Assembly (NCBI GenBank): GCA_014800815.1
Contig: JAAVFI010000013.1
Coordinates: 1-64,000 of the forward strand
Origin: Bacteroidales bacterium
GTDB taxonomy: Bacteria > Bacteroidota > Bacteroidia > Bacteroidales > Muribaculaceae
Length of the DNA stretch: 64,000 bases
Direction: 5' to 3'
Below, piece by piece: positions 51,949-60,212 of this stretch. The translations under genes and the position numbers were made by a program. The notes under the pieces were generated by a model, which worked only from the letters and a program-made list of their open reading frames with translations, did no database searches and was not told where the DNA came from. The first letter of the stretch is position 1. Every line of letters begins with the position of its first letter.

Positions 51949-54245
51949 TGACAGCTCGTCGAATCATTGCTGCAGCATTGGTGGCAGCGGCATCTGTCGG
52001 TGGTGCCGCTGTCGGAGCTGCAGAGCCTCCCGCCGTAGGAGCTGACAATCCTATAGTTTGCGGAAACAAACGCATTACCTTAATATCTCCCACTCTCATA
52101 AGGCTTGAGTATGCTGTCGACGGTAACTTTCTCGACGCACCTACCATGTTTGCGGTAAACCGCGATTCGATGATGACCGAAGGTTTTACCGTTACTGAAC
52201 TCGACAGCTCCCGCGTGGAGATTAATACAGGGAAAGTACGTATGGTATTCCTCAACGATAATATGCCTTTCGGACAGGGAAATACCGAGTTTCACTTCAC
52301 CCGTTGGGGAAAGTCCGCAAAAGCCACAGCCCGCAATCTTCACTCGAAGACCAAGCGGCTGAATCTTGGCGGTAGTATTCCGACCCTCGACGGCGTGGCC
52401 TCGGAGATTCCTCTCGACGACGGGCTCCTGAGTGCCGACGGCTGGTATCATCTTTCCGACACCGGTACGGAAATTATCACTTCCGACGGCTGGTTTGAGC
52501 GTCGCTCCGATAGACATGTGCAGGATCAATATTGCTTCATATACGGCGACGACTTCCATGCACCGTTCGCCGACCTCGGGCTCATTGCGGGCCATGTGCC
52601 TATGACGCGTAAATATATGCACGGTATATGGTATTCGCGCTGGTATCCTTACGACGACGATTATATTGCCGGTATTGTGAGCGGATACCGCGACAACGGT
52701 TTCCCGCTTGACGTCCTTTCCATGGACATGGACTGGCATACAATCTATGATGCGAAGGTCGGAACAGGACACAACAATACAGCTCTTGGCTGGACCGGAC
52801 ATTCTTGGAACAGAGATCTTATCCCCGATCCGGCCGCCACTGTGGCAGCTCTCCATGCCGACAGCATATATGTATGTGTCAATGAGCATCCTCACGACGG
52901 TATTCGTCCACACGAGTATTGCTATCCTGCATTCATGAAGGCCATGAATATGGATCCCGCTTCAGGAGAGACACTCCTCTTTAATGCCGGCGACAGAACG
53001 TATATGGAGAACTATATACGCGAGAGCCGACGGGAGAATCATGAAATCGGTATTGACTTCTGGTGGCTCGACTGGCAGCAGGATTACCTGTACCCGTATG
53101 TCAGAGGTTCGCATATGCGTCACATTCCATGGCTGAACCGTCTGTACTATGCCGATACCGAGCGCGACGGCCTTCGCGGAGCTGGCTACAGCCGGTGGGG
53201 CGGTTGGGGCGATCACCGCTATCCCATGAATTTCTCGGGAGATGCCCGTAGCAACTGGGATGTCCTTGCTTTTGAAGTGAAACTAACCCAGACTTCCGGA
53301 AATGCAGGATGCTACTACTGGGCACACGATATCGGCGGATTTGCCGGTGAGAGTCAGCCCGAGCTGCTGGCTCGCTGGTGTCAGTTCGGAGCCGTTTCGG
53401 CGGCATTGCGTACACATGCTCATCGTGGCCCCTTGGCTGATAGGCGCCCTTGGATATGGGGTGATAAAGCAACCCGCAGTATGCGCGCTTCATATCGTCT
53501 TCGGTCTGAAATGATGCCATATATCTACAGTACGGTCTACAGCACCCACAAGTCTATGCTACCCTTTACCCGGTGTATGCCGGTAGACTGGCCTGTCGAC
53601 TCCATGGCCTATAACCGATACGCACAGTATATGCTCGGCGACATACTCCTTGCAGCTCCCGTCACAAAGCCGGGTGTCGGCGAAGACCTTGTGGCGCAGA
53701 CGGAAGTGTGGTTTCCTCCTGTGGGAAATGATATCGGGTGGTATGACTTTTTTACCGATGAATTGTATGCAGGCTCCTCGGTAGCGGTTGTGGAAAAAGA
53801 TATCTATTCATTCCCTCTGTTTGTAAGAGGTGGTCATCTGCTTCCACTGCAACCGTTCTCGTATCATCCCGGCAGCAGTCATCCCGAGCATCTGATCCTT
53901 AGAGTCTATCCCGGGGCTGACGGTTGTAATAATACCGACGAACTTTATGAAGACGACGGTATTTCACGACTGTACCTCGAAGGACAATATGCCGTGACTC
54001 CGCTCAGATACACTCGCAGAGGCAATGATGTCTGTGTCGAAATCGGCCCCGTGCAGGGCACTTTCGAAGGACAGCCGCAAGAGCGTTCGTACACAGTCGA
54101 ACTCCCCGCACACACTGCAATCGAAGATCTGAAAGTCAACGGCCGGCGAACCAGGAGTGCAACCTCAGACGACAAGCGTTATAGCGTCGATATTCCAAAG
54201 CAGAATATCGCAAAACCCGTTAAAATTCAATTTAAAATAAAATGA
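51948..54245 (+). CDS. GH31 glycoside hydrolase
   Basis: A 765-residue exported enzyme (signal peptide MTARRIIAAALVAAASVGGAAVGA). The N-terminal beta domain is followed by the catalytic barrel. LDVLSMDMDWH begins the core, and the nucleophile is D375 in DFWWLDWQQDY, which differs from the usual WxDMNE of alpha-glucosidases. The acid/base aspartate is D461 in AHDIGGFAG. Substrate-pocket blocks RTHAHRG and PLADRRPWIWG follow. The variant nucleophile motif points to a less studied GH31 subgroup, so alpha-glucosidase, alpha-xylosidase, alpha-galactosidase or hexosaminidase are all open. The ATG start is chosen over the track's TTG. Confidence 0.88.
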   Translation: MTARRIIAAALVAAASVGGAAVGAAEPPAVGADNPIVCGNKRITLISPTLIRLEYAVDGNFLDAPTMFAVNRDSMMTEGFTVTELDSSRVEINTGKVRMVFLNDNMPFGQGNTEFHFTRWGKSAKATARNLHSKTKRLNLGGSIPTLDGVASEIPLDDGLLSADGWYHLSDTGTEIITSDGWFERRSDRHVQDQYCFIYGDDFHAPFADLGLIAGHVPMTRKYMHGIWYSRWYPYDDDYIAGIVSGYRDNGFPLDVLSMDMDWHTIYDAKVGTGHNNTALGWTGHSWNRDLIPDPAATVAALHADSIYVCVNEHPHDGIRPHEYCYPAFMKAMNMDPASGETLLFNAGDRTYMENYIRESRRENHEIGIDFWWLDWQQDYLYPYVRGSHMRHIPWLNRLYYADTERDGLRGAGYSRWGGWGDHRYPMNFSGDARSNWDVLAFEVKLTQTSGNAGCYYWAHDIGGFAGESQPELLARWCQFGAVSAALRTHAHRGPLADRRPWIWGDKATRSMRASYRLRSEMMPYIYSTVYSTHKSMLPFTRCMPVDWPVDSMAYNRYAQYMLGDILLAAPVTKPGVGEDLVAQTEVWFPPVGNDIGWYDFFTDELYAGSSVAVVEKDIYSFPLFVRGGHLLPLQPFSYHPGSSHPEHLILRVYPGADGCNNTDELYEDDGISRLYLEGQYAVTPLRYTRRGNDVCVEIGPVQGTFEGQPQERSYTVELPAHTAIEDLKVNGRRTRSATSDDKRYSVDIPKQNIAKPVKIQFKIK

Positions 54246-56026
54246 ACTTACGTCAATCATTATTTCGTATACTTGCGGCCTCTATGTGTCTGATGCTCTC
54301 TGCATCGGGCTACGCCGAGCGCCGGCAGATGAAAATACTTGCAGTAGGCAACAGTTTCACGGTAGATGCCGTGCAGGACGACCTCGTGCCTATGGCAGCG
54401 GCTGACAGCATCGATCTTATCATAGGATATCCCTACAAGGGCGGTACAAGCCTGAAGCAACATCTTCAGTATATCACTGCCGACAGTACTATATACAACT
54501 ATCGCAAGGCTACTCCCTCAGGCCCTATGCCGTATCGTCCGGGCTCCACTATGAAGCAGGCTGTCGAAGACGACGATTGGGAATTGGTGATTCTACAGAC
54601 AAATTACAGTGGCGGAAGCGGTTTCCGCGAAGAGTACTATCCCTATATCGATCAGGTGAGAGACTCTATCAAGGCACACCTTGCTCATCCTGATGATGTT
54701 CGCTGGGGACTTTACATGACATGGGCATACGATAAGGACTCGAAGCATAAGCACTTCCCGAAATACAATAATGATCAGAATCTGATGTACTCCATGATAG
54801 CCGAGGTGGCTCCATTTGTCATGGAGAATACCGACATCAACATAATCATTCCTGCAGGTACGGCAATTCAGAATCTGCGTACTACAAAAGCCTTCGGCGA
54901 CCGCATGAACCGTGACGGATACCACATGAATCTCGATCACGGGCGCTATACCGTGGCTTGCGTATGGTACGAGGCTCTTACTGGACGTTCGCCGCTTGGC
55001 AATTCATATCGACCAAAGGAACTCTCGCCGTATCAGGCTACGCTGTGTCAGATTGCAGCTCACCTTGCAGTGCAGAATCCATACCAAGTTACCGATATGA
55101 GTTCTTTCGGGCCCGATCCTCTCATCGCGCATTTTGGCGACAGTATTCCCCAAAGACTCGAACTCGGTACCACAATAGGTCCTCTCGGCGGATTGAAAAA
55201 ATTGAGTTATAGCAATCTGCGCAACCTTCGCAATAGTGATATGCGCCATATCGAGGTATCGCTGACAGGTCTGGTCAACGGCGATAACCCCATGTCTGAG
55301 AAAGAATTGCAGAAGCGCTTCCGCAAACTCAAGCACGATGCCGATTCTGCAGGCATCAACATCTGGTCTATCCACATGCCTTACGGTATTGACTACGATG
55401 CTTCGTCAACCGATGAGAAAAAGCGCCGGGCTTGTGAAGCTAAGTATCGTAAATATATCGACCTTGTATCTGTGCTCGAACCGGAATACATCCTTTTCCA
55501 CCCCTCTGCATCGTCCATTACTCCGGGATGCCGCACAGAGCATATCAGTCAGGCTGTCAAGACTATCTCCAATCTTAACAAGGACGTGAAGCGAATCGGC
55601 GCCGCGATTGTGGTGGAAAATCTGCGCGGACCGCATCTGCTACGGCCTGACGGAACCGAACGTGGCCTCGGCAGAACAGTAGACGAGATGTGCACTCTCA
55701 TGGATGCTTTGCCCGGCGATATATACGCCGCAGTAGATCTCAATCACATTGCAAATCCCGAAAAACTCATCCGCGCACTCGGCGGCAGAGTCAAGAGCCT
55801 TCATGTTTCTGACAGCGACCAGACTCGCGACTGCCATTTTCTGCCGGGTCGCGGCACCAACGACTGGCCGGAAATAATTGCCGCCCTTTACGAAACAGGC
55901 TACGACGGCCCCTGGCTGTATGAAATAAAACAGAAGGAGGTTGAGGTGTATGGCGAAATGACGTCTGCCTACAATTGGGCTTACCGATCTTATCTTGAAA
56001 AACTATATGACCAATCCGAATTATGA
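54242..56026 (+). CDS. Fusion of DUF4886 (SGNH-like) and sugar-isomerase-type TIM barrel
   Basis: A 594-residue exported protein (signal peptide MNLRQSLFRILAASMCLMLSASGYA) with two parts. Residues about 29-285 match DUF4886, an SGNH-hydrolase-like domain: ILAVGNSFTVDAVQDD with the candidate nucleophile serine, then GLYMTWAY and NLDHGRYTVACVWYEALTG. Residues about 305-590 match the xylose-isomerase-like (AP endonuclease 2) barrel: ILFHPSASS, AAIVVENLRGPH, YAAVDLNHIANPEK, SLHVSDSD and FLPGRGTNDWPEII, a full set of metal-site blocks. It might remove an ester or acyl group and then process a sugar. It overlaps both neighbours by four nucleotides. Confidence 0.75.
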   Translation: MNLRQSLFRILAASMCLMLSASGYAERRQMKILAVGNSFTVDAVQDDLVPMAAADSIDLIIGYPYKGGTSLKQHLQYITADSTIYNYRKATPSGPMPYRPGSTMKQAVEDDDWELVILQTNYSGGSGFREEYYPYIDQVRDSIKAHLAHPDDVRWGLYMTWAYDKDSKHKHFPKYNNDQNLMYSMIAEVAPFVMENTDINIIIPAGTAIQNLRTTKAFGDRMNRDGYHMNLDHGRYTVACVWYEALTGRSPLGNSYRPKELSPYQATLCQIAAHLAVQNPYQVTDMSSFGPDPLIAHFGDSIPQRLELGTTIGPLGGLKKLSYSNLRNLRNSDMRHIEVSLTGLVNGDNPMSEKELQKRFRKLKHDADSAGINIWSIHMPYGIDYDASSTDEKKRRACEAKYRKYIDLVSVLEPEYILFHPSASSITPGCRTEHISQAVKTISNLNKDVKRIGAAIVVENLRGPHLLRPDGTERGLGRTVDEMCTLMDALPGDIYAAVDLNHIANPEKLIRALGGRVKSLHVSDSDQTRDCHFLPGRGTNDWPEIIAALYETGYDGPWLYEIKQKEVEVYGEMTSAYNWAYRSYLEKLYDQSEL

Positions 56027-58536
56027 TTAAAATCAGAACACTACTCTCCATTGGTGCTATTGCTCTGGCTTCATCTATGGCCTGGGCGGGCGCGAACCTG
56101 ACGCTCGGTACCTACAATGTGCGCCTGCGCACTCTTACCGACAAAACAGATGATCCGGCTACCAACAAGTATTGGGACGCTCGTGCCGACTATGTGGCGC
56201 GTACCATACGCGACTGCGGTTTTCAGGTGGTGGCGCTCAATGAGCTTACCGACGATGACCGTCTCGACGGGCACACCATGATGCAGGATATGTACCGCAA
56301 CTTCCGGGCACCCGAGTGGGCTTTTGTGGAGGCAAGCAGCCGGGATGTCCGCAACCTCGGAACCATACACTGCGTGCTGTACAAAACCGATGTCGTCGAG
56401 GAACTGGAGCACGGCAGCTTCTGGCATTCGCCTACTCCCGAAACTTTCAGCGATGATGTGTATGACTTCGGCAACAAGGCGCGTATGTCGCTGTGGGTAA
56501 AATTTCGTGTGAAGGAAACCGGTGAGATATTCTACTTCTTCGAGACGCATCTTCATCATCAGGGCAATATGGGCCGCAATGAGGGCGCCCGCTTAAATGT
56601 AGAGTACGCCCGCAAACTTTCGGGCGGATATCCTGTGTTTATCGCAGGCGACCATAATTCATACGAGAGCCGTTTCCCCATGTACGACCTCTGTAGCGCC
56701 TACTTTATGGACAGTCGCAAGAATGCCGAGAAGGTTATCGGACCGGAGGGTACGTGCAATGTGTGGACTACTTCGGCCAATACGCGCCTTGACCACGTGT
56801 GGGTGCGCGGCGCCAAAATACACTCTTACACTGCTTTCGAAGAGAAGTATGACCTTGGGTTCTATCCCTCCGACCACCTGCCCGTTGTGCTCAACGTTAC
56901 TCTTGAAGATCCTCTTGAAAACCGCGTGAAATACGTTGCCGAAAGTGCCTCTGAGGGTGGCGACGGCAGTATATCGGCACCGTTTGCCAATCTGCAGGAT
57001 GCTCTTGACTCTTGCGTTAAGGGCGATACCATACGTGTGACTGAAGGTACTTACTATCCCACCTACTCGACCGGAGGCAAGTTCCCGCAGAGCTACTTCA
57101 ACGTGAGCAAGTCGGTGACGATACAGGGTGGATATAACGATACTTTTACAGCTGTTACGGGTAAGTCGGTATTTTCGGGCGACCTCAATGGCAACGGAAT
57201 TACCGATGAAGGCGATGCCACTCATGTATTCGCCGTAGCCAAAACTGAAGCTTTCGAGCTTTCCGATGCCGAGGTGTGCCACGGCTATTCGAAGGGAACG
57301 AATGGAGCGGGTATACTATGCGAAGGCCCGCGAGTAATTCTCGATCGCGTAACGGTTAGAGACAATATGTCGCGAGCATTCGGCGGCGGCGTATACGCTT
57401 ATGCGCAACTGATAGCCCGCAACTGTACTTTCGAACGTAACGAGACAACCGGAACCGGCGGTGGTGTCTACGTCAATTACAATAATGGTAAGATTTGGTG
57501 GTTCCACCATATAAGTGACTGCGTGTTTAGAGACAACAAGGCTCTTGGCGGTTCGGCGGCTTATATAACCGGCTCTCTGTGGGTGAATGTGATGGGCAAT
57601 ACTTTCGACGGCAATGTGAGCACCGCCCGCGGTACACTCACTATCGGCGGCGACAAGATTTCGACTCCGGTGACAATCTGCAACAACACTTTCGTAAACA
57701 ACAAGGTTGAGATTACCAACAATACAAATGCGGTGGGCGGTTCGGCTATACTTATACTCGATATGAAGACCGACGGCGGAACAGACTCGCCCGCAGCTAC
57801 TGTGGCGATCATCAACAATACTATAGTGAATAACGAATGCCTATACGCCGAAGGTGTAGGTCCGGCTACAGGATTCCGCGGAGCTGCTGTGCAGACTACA
57901 AATGTCATGCAGCTGTATCTAAACCACAATATTATTGCGGGTAACTATTCCGTTGGCCCCAATGCAGACGTATATATTCAGCAGCCCGATGCTCTGGTAA
58001 AGGGTCAGAGTCGCTACAATCTCTTTACTTCGGCTCAGTCGATAAGCTACTCGAAAGAGTACTACGACCTTCAGGGAACTGATGCGGCAAGTACCGCAGC
58101 CGAACTTGCATCGGTTCTCGACGGTACTGTGATCGACGGGCGATTCTATCCCAATCTTGCCCAAAACGGTGGTGCAACTCCTACGGTACGACTGGTAAAC
58201 CCGACTTTTGCCGGCAAACCTGTGAACTGCATCAAGAAGACCAACCTTGCCGAGGATAAGGTCGTGGCCGACCTGAATGCGGATCGCCAGATTCAGAAGG
58301 CCCTTCTTGATGTGGACCAGCGAGGCGTGGCGCGCAGCCTTACCAACAGTGCTTGCATAGGCGCCTATGAGTGGAGTGTCGACGACCCTGCCGCAGGCAT
58401 GAAATCCGCAGTAATCGGAGATACAGATGCGCCTGCTGTATATTACAATTTACAAGGCATGCGAGTGGAAAATCCGACACCCGGTATCTACATCGTGCGT
58501 AAGGGACACAGCACAGCCAAAGTTATGATTCAATAG
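56023..58536 (+). CDS. Fusion of EEP phosphoesterase, beta-helix and sorting-like tail
   Basis: An 837-residue exported protein (signal peptide to about residue 22). Residues 24-295 form an EEP domain with complete active-site blocks (LTLGTYNVRLR, VVALNELTDDD, FFETHLHH, FIAGDHNSY, YPSDHLPVVLNV). Residues about 300-760 form a right-handed beta-helix of the parallel repeat type (AGILCEGPRVILDRVTVRDN, GGGVYAYAQLIARNCTFERNE, ATVAIINNTIVNNECL). The final 35 residues (AVYYNLQGMRVENPTPGIYIV) are the tail shared with three other proteins here. The build suggests a surface- or matrix-bound phosphodiesterase with a carbohydrate-binding or cleaving helix. Confidence 0.8.
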   Translation: MIKIRTLLSIGAIALASSMAWAGANLTLGTYNVRLRTLTDKTDDPATNKYWDARADYVARTIRDCGFQVVALNELTDDDRLDGHTMMQDMYRNFRAPEWAFVEASSRDVRNLGTIHCVLYKTDVVEELEHGSFWHSPTPETFSDDVYDFGNKARMSLWVKFRVKETGEIFYFFETHLHHQGNMGRNEGARLNVEYARKLSGGYPVFIAGDHNSYESRFPMYDLCSAYFMDSRKNAEKVIGPEGTCNVWTTSANTRLDHVWVRGAKIHSYTAFEEKYDLGFYPSDHLPVVLNVTLEDPLENRVKYVAESASEGGDGSISAPFANLQDALDSCVKGDTIRVTEGTYYPTYSTGGKFPQSYFNVSKSVTIQGGYNDTFTAVTGKSVFSGDLNGNGITDEGDATHVFAVAKTEAFELSDAEVCHGYSKGTNGAGILCEGPRVILDRVTVRDNMSRAFGGGVYAYAQLIARNCTFERNETTGTGGGVYVNYNNGKIWWFHHISDCVFRDNKALGGSAAYITGSLWVNVMGNTFDGNVSTARGTLTIGGDKISTPVTICNNTFVNNKVEITNNTNAVGGSAILILDMKTDGGTDSPAATVAIINNTIVNNECLYAEGVGPATGFRGAAVQTTNVMQLYLNHNIIAGNYSVGPNADVYIQQPDALVKGQSRYNLFTSAQSISYSKEYYDLQGTDAASTAAELASVLDGTVIDGRFYPNLAQNGGATPTVRLVNPTFAGKPVNCIKKTNLAEDKVVADLNADRQIQKALLDVDQRGVARSLTNSACIGAYEWSVDDPAAGMKSAVIGDTDAPAVYYNLQGMRVENPTPGIYIVRKGHSTAKVMIQ

Positions 58537-58576
58537 GCCGATAGCATCAACTTACAATCTGATTTTACTAAAAATT

Positions 58577-58609
58577 GCGCGGGGGCATTACGTAGTTTTG
58601 CTCCCGCGC
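58577..58609 (+). promoter_or_regulatory. Hairpin element A with ATTACGTAGTTTTG loop
   Basis: GCGCGGGGG and CTCCCGCGC pair (one G-T) around the loop CATTACGTAGTTTTG. The loop contains ATTACGTA and a TAGTTTTG -7-like box 53 nt before the next start codon. It lies 41 nt after the preceding stop codon, so it could be a terminator, a palindromic operator around a promoter, or an RNA element. The loop is identical in element B. Confidence 0.5.
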
Positions 58610-58653
58610 TTTGTCATATAGGCGGTATTTATCTTAAAAACTAACATAAGACC

Positions 58654-60111
58654 ATGAAAAAAACTCTTCTTTTGGCCGCCGCTACTATTTTTGCCGGAAG
58701 TTTGGCTATGGCAGAAACGGTAGTCTATGACTTCACAAACTTTAAAGATGGAGAGACCGTAATGGCTCAATGGCCCGAAATTGGCAATGCCTGGATTGCT
58801 TGTAACCCCGCAAAGGGTGGCGAGCCTCGTACAATCACCAACGAAAACACCGATATCACTTTTGCATACAACGGAGGGTCGAGCGCCGGCCAGTTCCGTG
58901 CAAGCAAAACAAAGGGTATCAACAATCTCCAGTTGGGTAAGTCGATGATGATGACAATTAGTTCGACTGCCGAAAATTACGTTATCACGCAAGTCGTAGT
59001 GCAGGGCAATCGCTCGGCCGACACCTCGAGCCTTGTCGATGAGCTTACGAGCCCCGAGACTTCCGGCACGCTGGTATATGATGCCGACGCCAAAACCACA
59101 ACCTGGACGGCAAGTGCTCCGGGCGTGGAATGTGTGCTCGACGCAAACTCAGGGGCATATATAGAATCCATAACCCTGACTCTCGAAAAGACCGAGCTCA
59201 AGCCTGCCAATGTATCGTGGAGCGAAACGGAGTGTACCGTGAATCTTAACGGTGTGTATGAATTCCCCACTCTGAGTCGTGATACTGATGCTGATGTGAA
59301 ATATACTTCGTCGGATGCGAGTGTGGCTGCAATAGATCCTGTCACCGGCGAGATAACTGTCCTTGCAGAAGGCTCAACAAAGATTACGGCAGCATGCGAA
59401 GCAAACAGCGCCTACGACTGGGGTGAAGCTTCGTATACGCTTGTGGTAATGCCCGAGGGCTATAGTAGTGTAGTCTACGATTTCACTAATTTCAAATCCG
59501 GAGAGACGGCAATGGCTGAGTGGCCGGAAATTACCAATTCGTGGTGGACCACCAATCCTGATGATGAGGGAAGCTATTCTTCCGGCACACATTTCTGTCC
59601 GTTGACGATAACCTGCGGCAAAACAAGCATTACTTTTACTGCGGTAGGCGGTCATGGCAATGTGCGTGCCTCTGTTTCCTCTAAGCAGAACAATCTGCAG
59701 CTCGGTGCGGGCGCATATATGACCATCCTTCCTACAGTTGAGAAGTATAAGTATGTGAAGGTGACTGTGAAGGGAAATACCAAAATCGCTGATAACCGCG
59801 TAAGCACAATAACTACACCCGAAACTTCAGGAACTGTAAGCTACGACGCGGAAACCAAGATTATGACCTGGGAGCCGGTATCGGATGATGCTGTATGTGA
59901 ACTTGATGTGAACGGCGGCGCATATATCGAGGCTGTTACTGTAGACTTTATTGAAATTCCGAGTGTCCCTACGGGTGCCGTCAATGTTGAAACCGATACC
60001 GACACCCCCGCAGTCTACTACAACCTGCAGGGTATTCGCGTTGAAAATCCCTCGGGTGGACTATATATCCGTCGAGTGGGTAACCGCTCTGAAAAAGTGA
60101 AGATTCCGTGA
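58654..60111 (+). CDS. Secreted protein with two homologous beta domains, Ig-like linker and sorting-like tail
   Basis: A 485-residue exported protein (MKKTLLLAAATIFAGSLAMA). Two homologous domains of about 160 residues begin with VVYDFTNFKDGETVMAQWPE (near 23) and VVYDFTNFKSGETAMAEWPE (near 273). Each contains NNLQLG and ends in GAYIESITL or GAYIEAVTV. Between them is a BIG2-like Ig segment (about 185-265). The tail YYNLQGIRVENPSGGLYIRR is shared with the neighbours. No enzyme motif is visible; a glycan-binding or matrix role is a guess. The next gene encodes a close paralogue behind a near-identical upstream element, so the pair looks like a tandem duplication. Confidence 0.75.
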   Translation: MKKTLLLAAATIFAGSLAMAETVVYDFTNFKDGETVMAQWPEIGNAWIACNPAKGGEPRTITNENTDITFAYNGGSSAGQFRASKTKGINNLQLGKSMMMTISSTAENYVITQVVVQGNRSADTSSLVDELTSPETSGTLVYDADAKTTTWTASAPGVECVLDANSGAYIESITLTLEKTELKPANVSWSETECTVNLNGVYEFPTLSRDTDADVKYTSSDASVAAIDPVTGEITVLAEGSTKITAACEANSAYDWGEASYTLVVMPEGYSSVVYDFTNFKSGETAMAEWPEITNSWWTTNPDDEGSYSSGTHFCPLTITCGKTSITFTAVGGHGNVRASVSSKQNNLQLGAGAYMTILPTVEKYKYVKVTVKGNTKIADNRVSTITTPETSGTVSYDAETKIMTWEPVSDDAVCELDVNGGAYIEAVTVDFIEIPSVPTGAVNVETDTDTPAVYYNLQGIRVENPSGGLYIRRVGNRSEKVKIP

Positions 60112-60136
60112 AAAAATAGTGATCCTTGAAAAAAAA

Positions 60137-60173
60137 TAGCGCGGGGGCATTACGTAGTTTTGCCTCCGCGCTA
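60137..60173 (+). promoter_or_regulatory. Hairpin element B with ATTACGTAGTTTTG loop
   Basis: TAGCGCGGGGG and CCTCCGCGCTA pair (11 bp with one G-T) around CATTACGTAGTTTTG, the same 15-nt loop as element A. The G-T pair sits at a different place in the stem, so pairing is kept while bases change. The TAGTTTTG box is 50 nt before the start at 60213. Confidence 0.5.
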
Positions 60174-60212
60174 TTTCCCATAGTACTGAACCTTAAAACT
60201 ATATTCAGGATC

